Below are positions 24,093-35,961 of a stretch of DNA of 64,000 nt, one piece after another. The position numbers were made by a program, and so were the translations under genes. The DNA is from Liolophura sinensis. Lineage: Eukaryota > Mollusca > Polyplacophora > Chitonida > Chitonidae. The stretch is taken from positions 49,409,116 to 49,473,115 of the forward strand of contig NC_088301.1 in the NCBI RefSeq assembly GCF_032854445.1, written 5' to 3'. Positions within the stretch are counted from its first letter, which is position 1. Every line of letters begins with the position of its first letter. The notes under the pieces are model-generated. The model did no database searches. It saw only the letters and a program-made list of their open reading frames with translations, and had not been told where the DNA came from.

Positions 24093-24880
24093 TGGACAGA
24101 CAGAATAAATGAAACCCAGTTCACAAACTTCAAGAAACAGTTTTTCTTTTTTGTGTGTGTATCAGTGACATTGTCTGGGTTATCACACCCCCAAGTTTTA
24201 AAGAATATGAGTGTATTAAACTTTATCATTTAGAAAGATACATATTTAACTGGTGTATAGTGCAGGATGTGCTGGATGCACTGGATAATAAACTAGATGA
24301 AGACTATTTAGCAGCAGTTTTTAATATGCACCATGGATCAGTACATAATGATGACCACACTTATAAGAAATAATTAAATTATATTGGTGGCCATATTAGC
24401 CTGGTTCAAAAAAGTGTGAAAGTATTCTCACTGAATTTGTGTGATTATTTGTTGTGATACGGCTACAAAATTTATGCAGGATTTGTCCTGGGTGCACAGC
24501 TGGGTAATTCAGAGACATTAAATGTTATTGGTCATGGGGATGTGAGGAGAAAATGCATCAGATTGTTTTTGATTTTTTCTTTTTTTGACCAAGTCAGCCT
24601 ATGCATGCTAAGGGGCTGGAGTGAAGTGAAGGACTTGTAGAGGTAAAACAGTTTTAAAGATTAGCTAAGACTGAAAATAACTATAACCTCACTGTGTATA
24701 CTGCTGTACTCATAAGTTGTATCGCACAAGTCACCCTTTATTTCCCCAAGAAGGGTTAAAACTTCTATCTTGATGAACTGTATAGAGGGTGAAAAGACAA
24801 AGTGAGTGGCAGCCTATGTACATTGGGTTAGGTTGTGTGTATATTGGGAAGTTAATTCAAGCTGTGATCAGTCTTCCCTA
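24093..24880. other. Spacer, no gene seen
   Basis: AT-rich DNA without recognised coding sequence or repeat. Confidence 0.45.
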
Positions 24881-24884
24881 CTGC

Positions 24885-25110
24885 ACAAAGAGCTCAACCG
24901 AGGGGGTAATGGAAGGATTGTGTGGGAACAGGAGAAAGGCATGGCAGGGTTATATCCAAAGAGGTCAAACAGTAAAGGTAAAGGAGGAATAGTACCGGAA
25001 AGGGTTAGAGAGAGGAATGACAGGGTTATGCCCCTAAGAAGTAAACCAGTAAAATAATGACTTGGGATTGTATGTGAAAGGATGAGAAAATAGGAATGGA
25101 AGGGTTGGTA
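24885..25110 (+). repeat. Diverged purine-rich tandem repeat, period about 75-80 bp
   Basis: The words GGCATGGCAGGGTTAT (24937), GGAATGACAGGGTTAT (25015) and GGAATGGAAGGGTT (25094) recur at 75-80 base spacing with similar GAGAAA-rich flanks. About three units. Confidence 0.5.
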
Positions 25111-27340
25111 AAACGATTATGCTGGCCTAATAATTTGACAGAAATATTTTTTGTAAAGTATGAAAGAGTAAATCAATTTTCACAATAACCACCATCTTGG
25201 CTTAATTGACAGTTCACAGGTATATCATAATAAAGATGCTTGATGTCTACAGATTGTTGAATGTGGAATTCTCAAGCAATTAGGACCTGCGATAAATTTA
25301 CAGGTTTTTGTACTACCAGTATGTGGAACTGGCTGAAGATTTGCTGTAATCTTACTGAAATGTGTTCAGATGGATGAGTTTGTTCAGATTTAATGAAATG
25401 GATATATTTAACTCTTAATTACTTTGCCTTAGGCAGTTTCCTAAAACTTAACTACATGAAAGGCTTGAGAGAACTATAAGAATTAGGTACAGAGCTTTAC
25501 TCATATAACAAGTAACAAGCGAAAAAGACTGTCTCAAAGCTAGTACTTGATACTGTTGTTTAATTGTCTGACATGCACAGATGCCTCATCATGCTTTGTA
25601 AGCAATTGATTTTTTTCTTACGTATGTATCTTCTGTATGGCTTAATCCCGTTATGGTATGTTTGCCATTCTGCTGTATTTTTATTAATGCATGAGAGCAT
25701 GTAAGTTATTCATTCTACAGCAGTTGAATCCCATTTCTTATTGGTGCATTGGTGCATGTGCAGAAAACATAATAATTCTGGCAAAATCACACATTCTCAC
25801 TGCCACCTATCTTTTGAATAGGCCTTTAAAAGATTTTTTGTACATTTTTAAATGATTGACCATATTTGGAATTTGAGACATAAATGTATATGTGTTCATG
25901 ATGCTCATTAAATGACCAGATATAAAATTTTTACAGTGAAGAGTATGTAGGAATGTCTCTAATTACAGTTTTAATTTTTTTTACTCCTCTGTCAACTGTT
26001 ACCAGTGCGTATCATCCTAGAATTTTTCTGTTCCAGCTGGAATATTGTTGAACATGAATATTTACGCACTGTGTAATACTGACCTTTTCCCTACTATATC
26101 ATAACTTCTAAGCCAAATTCAATGAAACTTTATACATGTGCATATATGGACTCACTAGTAGAAGTCCCCCATATCTGATCTGATTGAGAACAGTGCAAAA
26201 TAACCTTTGATCTATTTTTAGATCATACATATAGCTAATGTAATAATTGCTGTATCCAATCTTGGTGGTTGAGGGATTTATTTTGAAGAGGTGTAGAGCT
26301 AAGGGGTTTTGGTTAGTGTAGTGTTTCAAAAAGGGAATAAACTTTCATGGTGGCATGATGTGAGCTGTGTCATTGTTAGATTTCAACAATCAGTGTGGTA
26401 ACTATAAACAATTATTTTTATATATATTGGTAAAAAAAATACGGCTATCTATTTTTGAACAGTTATTCATATGTACATGTATTTCATTATATTCTGTAAT
26501 GCATCTTGGGCTTCAAGTTTATAGTGTGTGTTGCAAACTGTGGATACCATTGTGTTTTCTTATGTTTTTCATACCTGTTTTTCTAAAAATATTTTATTTT
26601 GCTAAAACTTTGATATGTTAAAAATACTTTGTTTTGCCAAATCATTGTTGGTGGGGCCATTAGTCGACAGCGTTTGTAGTGGCTATTGTAGCAGTCTTGT
26701 GTTCACAGGAGGTGACTCATCCTCGACCAATATGTCTGTTGCAGGTGGAAAGTTGATCAGTACAGTATTCGGTTACACAGAGCATTTCATTATACGCGTT
26801 TGCTCTGCAACTGTAAATATATGAACTTTTCATTATCAACATGTATCAAGTATTATTATTTTTGCTAGGGACGTACATGTACATACTATGTACAGTGGGG
26901 AATATTGAGAAATTGTTGGAATAGATGTTTTGATAATATATTTAAATGGCACATAAAAAAAATTAAAAACGAAGGGCAATAAACTTACTATTTTCCTGAT
27001 ATTGTATTGTTTGGTTTATACTCATTGTACCTATGCTCACCTTTGTTCTTAGTTTATCATTATTTCAGACGAATGATGAAGTCCAACTGGGTTAATCTTG
27101 GATGATTACATACAATATGGTGTAAACTTTGACAAATTTTGAGAGCATCGTGTTTTCACTTTGGAGGCAGCATATTTCCTGAATGGACTTGAAGTTGGCT
27201 AATGTAACCAGTATATTTTATGAAGCAGATTCAGCTGAGGAGGGTATATGAATTGTATTGTCATCTACATGATTGTACATGAATTACATGTAAGTGACAA
27301 TGTTGCAGATGTACAACATAAAAGACTGGCCTACATAAAT
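25111..27340. other. Spacer, no gene seen
   Basis: AT-rich; a plus-strand AATAAA is at 26336-26341 and another near 26981. No open frame resembles protein. Confidence 0.4.
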
Positions 27341-27344
27341 TATG

Positions 27345-27800
27345 AAAGTGACGAGATCGCAGGCTTCGCCCATAGTTGCCTTAGATTTTTTGGAAGGTTT
27401 CCTTCAGAAGCTGAGATCTGCAGAGAACAGTTTATTCATCATGGCAATAGACTATACCATGTTAGCCTCACAGTGCATCCAAGTGGACTGAAGAGGCCGA
27501 GATCTAAGGCTTTATTCATTATGGCCTTAATCATCGAGGTTTCGTAAAATGCAGAGATTTAGATCTGCAGGTCTACATCCACAATGACCTCGCAGTTTAT
27601 ACAGGATCCTTGAAGTGAAAGGTTTCATTGGTAATGGCATTAAATGTTATAAAAGTCCTGAAGTGGCGCTGAGTGTTTATCCATACTTGGCATCAGAATT
27701 TTTGTAGTTTTCCTTAAGTAGCCGAGATTCAAGGATTCAACTATAATAATGACTTACTGAGTATTCAAGAACTGCTTTAACCATAATGGGTAAACATTTT
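27345..27800 (+). repeat. Strongly diverged tandem repeat, period about 75-90 bp
   Basis: Variants of GCTGAGATCTGCAGA / GCCGAGATCTAAGG / GCAGAGATTTAGATC / GCCGAGATTCAAGG recur, each followed by a CAT(A/C)ATGGC-type word. About four to five old units. Confidence 0.4.
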
Positions 27801-28232
27801 TTAGGGTTCCTGTAATGCTTCAAGCAGATCTAACATGTTAAGTCACCATTTTCAAAATCCCTGTATTGTAACTTTATTGATATTGGCTTCTGGTATCATT
27901 TAGATTTCACTTGAAGATATAAGAAGGCCGATTTCACAAAGCAGTTTCTGATTCAAGTTAAAATTTCAAATATGATTTGTCCCTGGACTTATGGAGAGGT
28001 TTTAAATTTTGACTCAGAAATGGCTTTGTATAATTGGTTCTAGAGATCGAACTAAACAGCATTAACTTTTCTCTACATGCCCCAAATCTCAGATTTTTAT
28101 ATTAGATAGACTTACAGAAATATTTACAGATGTACATGTGCGTAGATATATGTAGGGATAATTACATGTAGTTTTTCAAGTGGACTGTATTAATGAACTA
28201 ATGAATAACGGCTCAGAGGTTCTGAAAGCAAT

Positions 28233-28298
28233 AATGCGCCGCCGTCGTATAAGTTAAATAAGAGTGTGGCGTAAAGCACCAATCAGATAAAGAAATTG
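28233..28298 (+). repeat. SINE tail fragment
   Basis: Only the last 65 bases of the main SINE: GCCGCCGTCGTATAAGTTAA and GTGTGGCGTAAAGCACCAAT. Strong 5' truncation. Confidence 0.65.
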
Positions 28299-28299
28299 A

Positions 28300-29412
28300 A
28301 GCAATGATCCAGCACGTGTCTTATTGTTCACCACAGTATCCCCGAATTTACAGATAAGCTTACAAATGTACACATCATCTGCGACAAAATACTTAACTAT
28401 TTTGGCGGTTTTTAATTCAAGAATCAACTGCGATTGAACTCCCTTTGCAATCCACTGCGACCTGCTCTATAAAATATATATATAAGATCTTTGCATGGAT
28501 GGATGCAGAGCAAACCGAGCTAGTGTTAAATGATCAGAAGTGCTGGCGATCCTCTTTTATAATTGCAACAGATTGATTCATTGGTTGAAGTTATTGGCTG
28601 CTGAATAAAGAGTGTCACACACAACACGAAGGTGATAGGAATGAAATACTGACATGCAACGCATGCAAAATGACAAATATAAATGGGCTCTTTTATATCT
28701 CTTGTATATTTGTCTTTGTTAACGTTTGCATATAGTATTTCACCTGAACAAAATGTTTGCTTCAGTGTGCTTATTTTCTCTCAAGCATACAGCCTTGAAC
28801 AAGGCCTGGGAACAGCGACAATTAAACAACCACGTGATATTCTGGCGAGATTACCACGAGATTCCAATTACATTTAAACACAAATGTTGATGAAAACTCA
28901 CGCCCTCGTCTGATTGAATCTGGCTTTAACGTGTGAATGAGTCATTGCTTTGTTTCATGTTAAAGGTCGACACTCCAGAATACTTCACAGCTGTGTGTTT
29001 CATTGGTGGAGTAAACCGGAGTGCCTGTAGAAAACACCCGACCTTTGGCAAGTAAATGGGGATCTTTTTCACATGGCGCGCGAAAGATTTTTATATGCAC
29101 GCCGTTATAAATACTCTGTTGTTCAATCAAATCAAACCAAAGTTTAGGGCAAAAAGTTTCCTATATAAAAGCTGCGTCCTCCAAGCACGAAAGCAAAATT
29201 AAAAATAGAAAAAAAGTAAATAATAATCAAAAATAGAAGCACAAAAGCTAATAGCGGCATAGATTTTTTAACGTGGGTGTGGGGTTGAGTGGGGAGAACT
29301 CACAGGCCCCTGTATAGGTTTACATTCTGCCCTTAAGCCCATCATGTAATCTTCCACGCCGCCACAAAATAGTGTTCCGCATTGTCTCCTTAAGACAACA
29401 ATGCATTGAACT
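28300..29412. other. Spacer, no gene seen
   Basis: AT-rich with a short possible SINE-tail remnant near 28970 (CACTCCAGAATACTTCACA). Nothing else supported. Confidence 0.4.
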
Positions 29413-29630
29413 AATTGATTTATTCATTTATTTATTTGATTGGTGTTTTACACCGTACTCAAGAATATTTCACTCATAAGGCGGCGGCCAGCATTATGGT
29501 GGGAGTAAACTTGGCAGAGCCCGGGGAATCCCACCACCATTCATAGGTTGCTGTCAGACTTTCCCACGTTCGACCGAACAGTAAGCCAGCAAAAACTGGA
29601 CTTGGAGTCACATTCACCGCATTGGTCAGA
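29413..29630 (-). repeat. SINE, main family, minus orientation
   Basis: Begins with the reversed tail (ATTTATTTGATTGGTGTTTT, ACTCAAGAATATTTCACTCA), then GGCGGCGGCCAGCATTATGG, the body, and the start of the head region (ACCGCATTGGTCAGA). The outer head is lost. Confidence 0.88.
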
Positions 29631-29882
29631 TGTATTGAATTTAACCTTGGTATTTCAAGGTTTCAGAGTAGGTTCAAATTCTGGTTTTGGTTCAGTTTTG
29701 GACTTACTGTTATAAACGAGTCTTCACATTGAATTAAAATTGGTAGAAGTTTCTTCAACATGACATGCAGATCAATTTTGAATTTCGTTCTGTTCCAATC
29801 ATTTTTTGTCATTTTTGTCTTCTCCATATATACTTCTTCTCTAATATATATTTCCGAAGTTTTATTCAAAATACTCCCGATC

Positions 29883-30396
29883 ATACGTGGGCAGGCCTGT
29901 CAGCAACCTGCACATGGTTATATGTTTCCCCTGTGCACTACCAAGTTTCCTCCCGCTATAACTCACCAGCCCGGATAGCATAGTTGGTAGAGTGTATGCT
30001 TCGGGAGCGGTAGATCCAGGATCAATCCTGGGTGGAGTCTTACCTAAGACTTTAAAGGAGGAAGTTGTAACTTCCTCGCTTGGCATTCAGCATGAAGGGG
30101 ATAGTGCATCGACTGGTTGACCCGTATCAGTATAATGGCTCGGGCGGCACGGCTTACATGCCTTTGGTAAGTCGTCTCAGTGAAGCAGCACTAGGTAAAA
30201 GAGCAGTGGAAATCGACAAGGAGACACATTACATGCACCATAAGGATTCCTTCGTCGACATATGACTGAAAAATTGTTGAGTACGACGTTAAACCCCAAG
30301 CACTCACACACTCACTCCCGCCATAACTCTGGCAGCCGACGAATAAGTGAAATATTTTTGAGTACGGCGTAAAACACCAATCAAATAAATAAATCA
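29883..30396 (+). repeat. SINE of the main family split by another SINE
   Basis: The outer element runs from TACGTGGGCAGGCCTGTCAG (29885) to CTATAACTC (29964), then resumes at CTCCCGCCATAACTC (30315) and ends with CGGCGTAAAACACCAATC and AAATAAATAAATC. The gap is a second SINE (29965-30314). The 15-bp word at the junction occurs on both sides with one mismatch, which is the target-site duplication. Confidence 0.88.
29965..30314 (+). mobile_element. Second SINE family, nested in the main SINE
   Basis: About 350 bp. It has its own tRNA-like head (GCATAGTTGGTAGAGTGTAT as box A region, AGGATCAATCCTGGG as box B region), a body unlike the main family, a tail word GTTGAGTACGACGTTAAACC, and a terminal CACTCACACACTCA repeat. 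The flanking 15-bp duplication shows it arrived by LINE-type retroposition after the outer SINE. Confidence 0.85.
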
Positions 30397-30532
30397 GTCA
30401 AAATGCTTGATACGTGGTTTCGTCATTTAATAAATATGTCCATTAAAGTTTCGTGATATTTTATCTATTTTCGACCAAATAATATGTTGTTGTGGTCATA
30501 TTTTGAATATTAAAATTACATACTATAAAGGT

Positions 30533-30820
30533 AAACCGGTTTCCGTGGCCGAGGGGATTAGCACGCCAGCGCAGCGCAATGACCCAGGAGCTTCTCACTA
30601 ATACTGTCGCTATGAGTTTAAGTTCAGCTCATGCTGGCTTCCTCTCCGGCCGTACGCGGAAAGATCTTCCAGCAACGTGCAGACGATTGTGGGTTTCCCC
30701 CGGGCTCTGCCCGGTTTACTCCCACCATAATGCTGACCGCCGTCGTATAAGTGAAATATTCCTTAGTACGGCGTAAAACACGAAAAACACCAAATAAATA
30801 AATAAATAAATAAAAAAAAG
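30533..30820 (+). repeat. SINE, main family, full length
   Basis: Head GGTTTCCGTGGCCGAGGGGA, body CGTACGCGGAAAGATCTTCC, then CCCCGGGCTCTGCCCGG, tail GTCGTATAAGTGAAATATTC, ending in an AAATA/poly-A run. One of the best-preserved copies. Confidence 0.92.
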
Positions 30821-31060
30821 TAAATCTACACCTGAGAGGAATGTAGATGTACTTTCCACAGCTATCATTGTATCAGTCCAGTATTTAGTTGATGTATTTG
30901 GTGATGAGCAATTGTGTCTTTCTTGCTGATTAATATTTATATTAATGGTTTTTCTTTCATAAATTCAGGGCCTCAGTTGGGAGCAGCTATTTTGTTGTTG
31001 CCGTCACTTTTCAAGGAAGACCTGTCATTTCTGTTGGTTACTGACAAAATGAGTATTTAA

Positions 31061-31221
31061 ATTTCACATTGCATGGAAGTGTATACTGCGGGGCAGGTCA
31101 AAACTTACGGAAGCTTTTCTGACTATTCTCTAAGACTTGATATTTCACATTGTATGGAATTGTATACTGGGGGGCAGGTTAATACTTACGGAAACTTTTC
31201 TGACAATTCTCTAAGACTTGG
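31061..31221 (+). repeat. 81-bp tandem duplication
   Basis: ATTTCACATTG(C/T)ATGGAA at 31061 and 31142 begin two consecutive units that stay alignable through GGCAGGT, ACTTACGGAA and TTCTCTAAGACTTG. Two units only; roughly 90 percent alike by eye. Confidence 0.85.
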
Positions 31222-32040
31222 ATTGTTCAGTGAACTTTAATAATGTGTTTATTACCTTCTAAAAAGCTTAGAACTTTCCAATGTCTTTATATTCATTTAT
31301 GTTCTTTTTAACGGATTCCAGATATTCCAACACTTTCAGTGTCTGTCTGTGGATGTTTGAATGAAAATTCACTCACAGCTGAAAGGTTGTTAGTCCATCT
31401 AGACGGACATCAAATTACGAAGGAGGACAGTAGCGCAGATGTTTACCTTGCACTGAGTGCGGTGTTTTCACTGAAATATATATTTGGAGTTAAATACCCA
31501 CACTGATTGAAAAAACACTGCTGTTTCTTGAGCAGTATGTTTTTAACCTAAAGCCCTCCAAGCCCACACCAGTAGCTTTGAAAAGAGCGTACAATGCCGT
31601 GTGCCAGTAACATTACGCCTGATTTTTTTTTTAGATTGTCCAGCCATTCCTTATCTGGTAATTACTCGTGATGTGTTACCTGATTTGATAGCATAGTTTT
31701 TATTACAAACGTATTTTGTTTTCTGATGAAATGAACAGACTGGTACTGGTCCTGCAAGTCTGTGCATTTAGTGAAGAAGGAAAATTTGTAGTACAAAGCG
31801 GTGATAGCTTTTAGTGAGGATATGCATAGTAAAAAAGCATAGTAAATTTCAATCTACCTTTTACCAACACTTATGCTATCAGCTTGTGATATTAATGGCT
31901 AATCTAGTGGTAAAATGTGATCCATGAAAGTGATATCATTTTTTTTCTGAAGGTTTTGATTTTGTCTGTTATGTTTTTGCCTTATGACAATATATTGGTA
32001 CCATGCTTAGTTTTAGATTTGTCTTTTGTGTAACCACAGT
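31222..32040. other. Spacer, no gene seen
   Basis: AT-rich DNA without recognised features. Confidence 0.4.
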
Positions 32041-32545
32041 GGTACCAATTGATGATTATTAGATGTGTACTGTTTCTAAATCATAGTTTCTGTTTAGGTT
32101 TAACATGAATGCAGTTGAATACTATTTTAAATTGTTGTCTAGCATTTGGGTGATGAGGTATGTTGACTTTAATGTTTTAAATCCTTATCAACTTGTGACT
32201 GATAGTGACAACATAACTTAAATGGATTACGTCGATCTCTGTATTTTAAATCGTAATCTAGTTTTTGTTAAGACACGGTATGCTCAGTATAAAAGTAAAC
32301 CTACGTTGTTTTTAAATTGTAGTCCTGTTTTATGACTGAACCATAGTGACTGTTGTACATACATTCAGGTCAATTTGTTTTTAAACCATCCACGTGTGGC
32401 TGATAAGACTTAATGACTGATATAAGTGTCTACCTATTGTACTTTTATATTGTTGTCTTTTTTTGACCAGGCATAGTGGCACAGTTAGTTATATATTTTG
32501 TTCTTAAATTGTACAGTTTTCTTTTAGCGCGAATGCACTGCATTC
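32040..32545 (+). repeat. Ancient tandem array, period about 66 bp, about 7 units
   Basis: A TTTTAAATTGT(A/T)GTCTAG-like word recurs near 32127, 32176, 32244, 32309, 32380, 32444 and 32512, mostly 64-71 bases apart, each followed by a GAC-(A/C)-GG(C/T)ATAGTGAC-like word. Units are too diverged for a simple dot-plot by eye, but order and spacing hold. Confidence 0.5.
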
Positions 32546-32629
32546 TACCCTATAACATCTAGTTATGTTTCATTAACTTAGTGACATATGGTTCAGGTGT
32601 ATTTTAAAGTCTATCTTTTGTCCGTCAGA

Positions 32630-32852
32630 GGGTGTTTCACCAGTGTAAGATGGTTCTATATGGCACCGTCTAGATATGGCTCTACGTAGAACCATTTGGA
32701 AACAAATGATTCTACATAGAACCATCTTTGAATGGTTCCAAATAGATCCATATACAAATGGTTCCATATTGAACCTTTAAAGATTCCTCCACATCCATAA
32801 GCTGAAGAACCTTTAAAGGTTCTATGTACCACCTTTATTTCTGAGAGTGTTC
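32630..32852. mobile_element. Palindromic GGTTCT-type MITE-like element
   Basis: Dense alternating GGTTCTA and TAGAACC words fold on themselves (for example TCTACGTAGA and GAACCTTTAAAGGTTC, both near-perfect palindromes). The right edge ends in CCACCTTTATTTCTGAGAGT. Elements of this look are common non-autonomous DNA transposons in aquatic animals. The left boundary is approximate. Confidence 0.6.
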
Positions 32853-35350
32853 TGACACCCCAGACAGGTTGGGGGCCACGTACTGCGGAAATAATACTTC
32901 CAGAACAGTTCTTGCGTTAAACAAGAATAAAATAACTAATGTAAACGATTTTTTTTGTTTGCTTGAGATTGAACGTCGTTTTTTCAGCAAAACTTGTATA
33001 ATTTGCTACTATTTATGTATTTACGTGAACAGTCAGAATAAAACTATAACTGAGGTATACTGAGAAGAGTCCGTATTTCACCTGTTACGTGTGACCATTT
33101 GCCAGTTATCACATTGACGTTGCTGCTCTGGTTTTTTTCTCATGTATATGTATCGTCTTCCTTTGATATCGAGTGTGACGGTTATCGTGGTATAACGTGA
33201 GACATCCACCGAAACACTCTACCACTGTAAATCTCATGTGTATGTAGTTTGAAATTCACGTGTCCATGCTGAACGTATTCCGGACGTGGAAACAAATAGC
33301 AACATCCCACCTGTGTCGGCAATACTGTAAGTGTCTCATTTGCCAACGCACCTTTTTCACATTGTATTCATGTAAGCCTCATTAGTAAACCAAATCGCCA
33401 GGAAATCATAAATGTGGCTAAAGACTTAGTTCTGCAAACCTGTAACGAAAGCTGTTATTAGCATTAATTCCTACTGTATGTTATAGCATGATATAGGTCT
33501 ATACCCCTCTTGCACCAGCAAGGAAGACTAAAACGGCTAATATAAGGTTGCTCTCGACAAACTTCCCGTCATCTTGGCTAGATGCGTAGAGTTATAATTA
33601 ATAACATCCGCCAAACCCTTCACTGCGAACCGTAATCAGTGATTACTTTGGGTATACCGTGAGCAGCGTCTGATGCTGACAAGCATGATGCAGGCCTTTT
33701 TCTACTGGCATGGGGAGAGGCGTTGAAATAACGTTCTGTTATTCACAGCAGAGGATTGTGTGCAGCAGCCTCCCATAAAAAAACTCCGGAGAAAGCAACG
33801 GTCTCTGCACAGTGCCACTTGGGGCTCGTTCAAACAGGCTCCTCAACCGAGCACCAGTAGGCTATACCAGATATCAACACTTACCACAGTGTAGTAGAGG
33901 GTATGGTACCTTCAAAACGCAACCAGTTTATAAGGAACTTAGGTATTTGGGAGAATTGCACAGATTCCTTCGATATACATGTTCTCTAGTTCGGAGATAA
34001 CATCCGTGAATTTGTTTACTGGAGAATTACCCTTCTTCCGTGATTTCAAGACAAATGAGAACGTGGATAGTAAAGGGTAGTTGGAAAACTGTATCGTCCG
34101 AAACCGAACTGGGCAACTTGACATGATAGTTTAGCAGTCGTGCGGAAAGGAGCATGCAACCAACAGGTAAGCTGCCAAGATTCCTAGAGGGCAATGGTTT
34201 AGGATCTCCGATCTGATTACAATATATATGATGCTTAAAAAGTAGGTTATACCGTTTCACGCTTAATGACGGTTGTCAGCGTCTTTAATACATTTCCACA
34301 ATAATGAGCTTGTCTCTTCCATTGGAAGATATTTGCATGAACGTTCTTATTTCTCAAAAGCAGAGGCTTCATAAGACATTTGCAGCGTTCACAGCGAGAG
34401 TTATTTCACAAAATGACTGGAATCTTATATTTGCAACATAAACCCTAAAACTGCATGGAACAGTCATTTGTGTGTTTTTGATTTTTAAGTTTTTGTATTT
34501 TTAGTACTAACCGGCAATGATAGTGGTTATGTTCACATTTATGGAAACATTTCTAAGGCTGAAAGGCTTTCTCATGTAACAACCCATTTGAGTTATGCAT
34601 GAATTCTTTCAAACAGATTATGTGAAAAGACTTCTCAAAATTTCATATCACTCTAGTAAATAAGATAAAGGAACAAAATAACAAATTTACGCATGGCGCT
34701 GTTATATTCTTACTCAAGCAAAAACTTTGTCACCGATGTCCATTACTAAATTTCCATCACCATATAATGCGGTGATATATGCCACCTCACCCATCGTTGT
34801 TTGAATCCTTAGTAGTTTTTGGGTGTGGAAGCTCAGGTGTCAGAGCCTAAAATGACCTTTCAGGATTATAAGCAGTGGAAATTATTAATTAACAGATTTC
34901 AGTCAACTTCCTCTGAGCTATCCTTTTTGGTCAATATTTTTATTTACGATAAAATGCGGCATGTCATCTTGGTGTTGGATCTAATGGTTGTCTTGAAGAC
35001 AGTGAGTGCAAACAGTCAATGAAAGAAAAGTACTGTTTTGTTATAGGCCTAATCACAAAAGGCATACAACGCTCAACACTGTCGATCTGCATGCAGAAGA
35101 GTGTACATTTGTATTAATGTTGATGGAGTTTACAGAACCCTCTCCTCTAAGTGAATAAGATATATATACTATAGCGTAAAATGGATCATCCACAGTGCAC
35201 ATTCTAACCGTAAGTTAAATCTTTGGGTGTAATCCGACTTTCGCTAAGCTGTTTCTGAAGTTGTCAGGCATATAGAATTTCCAGTAAGTTTCCAGTTTTC
35301 CGGTAGCGTCTACAGAAGTGTCTACGTTTGTTGAAGACCACATCTCTTCC
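32853..35350. other. Spacer, no gene seen
   Basis: Mixed composition, somewhat richer in CG between 33.2 and 34.2 kb. The short open frames there match nothing and no repeat was recognised. Confidence 0.4.
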
Positions 35351-35354
35351 ACTA

Positions 35355-35480
35355 ATAAGATTAGTACTCGAGAATATTTCACTTCTACGGCGGCGGCCAG
35401 CAATATGGCGAACAGAAACCGGGCAGAGCCTGGGAGAAACCCACGACCGTCCGCAGATTGCTGAAAGACCTTCCCATGCC
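35355..35480 (-). repeat. SINE fragment, minus orientation
   Basis: Reversed tail ACTCGAGAATATTTCACTTC, then GGCGGCGGCCAGCAATATGG, CGGGCAGAGCCTGGG and GACCTTCCCATGCCG. Ends within the body. Confidence 0.8.
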
Positions 35481-35679
35481 GCCATCGAGAAGTAAAGCAT
35501 TCTCGAGAATGACGTCAGACAGCAGTCAAATAAATGGTTTTAAATATTGTCAATGTCCCATTAGAAAATTCTGTCTTTTCAGGAATTTAGTTTTCTCAGT
35601 TCATAAAAGATCTCTTTTAATTTAACAGTAAATGTGTTTGATGTATGTGTCTGATTATAAAAAAAAGATTAACTAATTG

Positions 35680-35815
35680 ACTAATTTACGCCGTACTAAA
35701 GAATATTTCACTTTTTTCACTGTTTTAGCATTATTGTGGGAGGAAACCGAGCATCGCCTGGGGGAAACCCATGTCCATCCGCAGGCTACTGGAAGGCGTT
35801 CCTGCGTACGGTTCA
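35680..35815 (-). repeat. SINE fragment, minus orientation, just upstream of oxidase copy 1
   Basis: ACGCCGTACTAAAGAATATT, GTGGGAGGAAACCGAGCATC, CATCCGCAGGCTACTGGAAG. It lies about 150 bases before oxidase copy 1, in its probable promoter or 5' UTR intron. Confidence 0.8.
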
Positions 35816-35961
35816 CATAATGACGATTAACCTTTATATACATATATATTAACCTTTATATACATGCGTCTTAATACAAATTTTAAAATGAAATTTTATG
35901 CTTCATTGCAGTTTTGAAGGCAGCCGGGAAAGAAGGTTTACGCCGTGCATTGCACAAGAAA

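Noticed and set aside
24789-25057. Overlapping open frames of 67 and 83 codons
   Set aside because: They lie over a purine-rich tandem repeat and have repeat-like composition.
29975-30045. Possible tRNA gene (box A and box B present)
   Set aside because: It is the head of a SINE with body, repeat tail and target duplication; similar heads at 23860, 51346 and 56400 are also SINE parts.
29760-30086. Open frames on both strands
   Set aside because: They cover the nested SINEs and have no protein resemblance.
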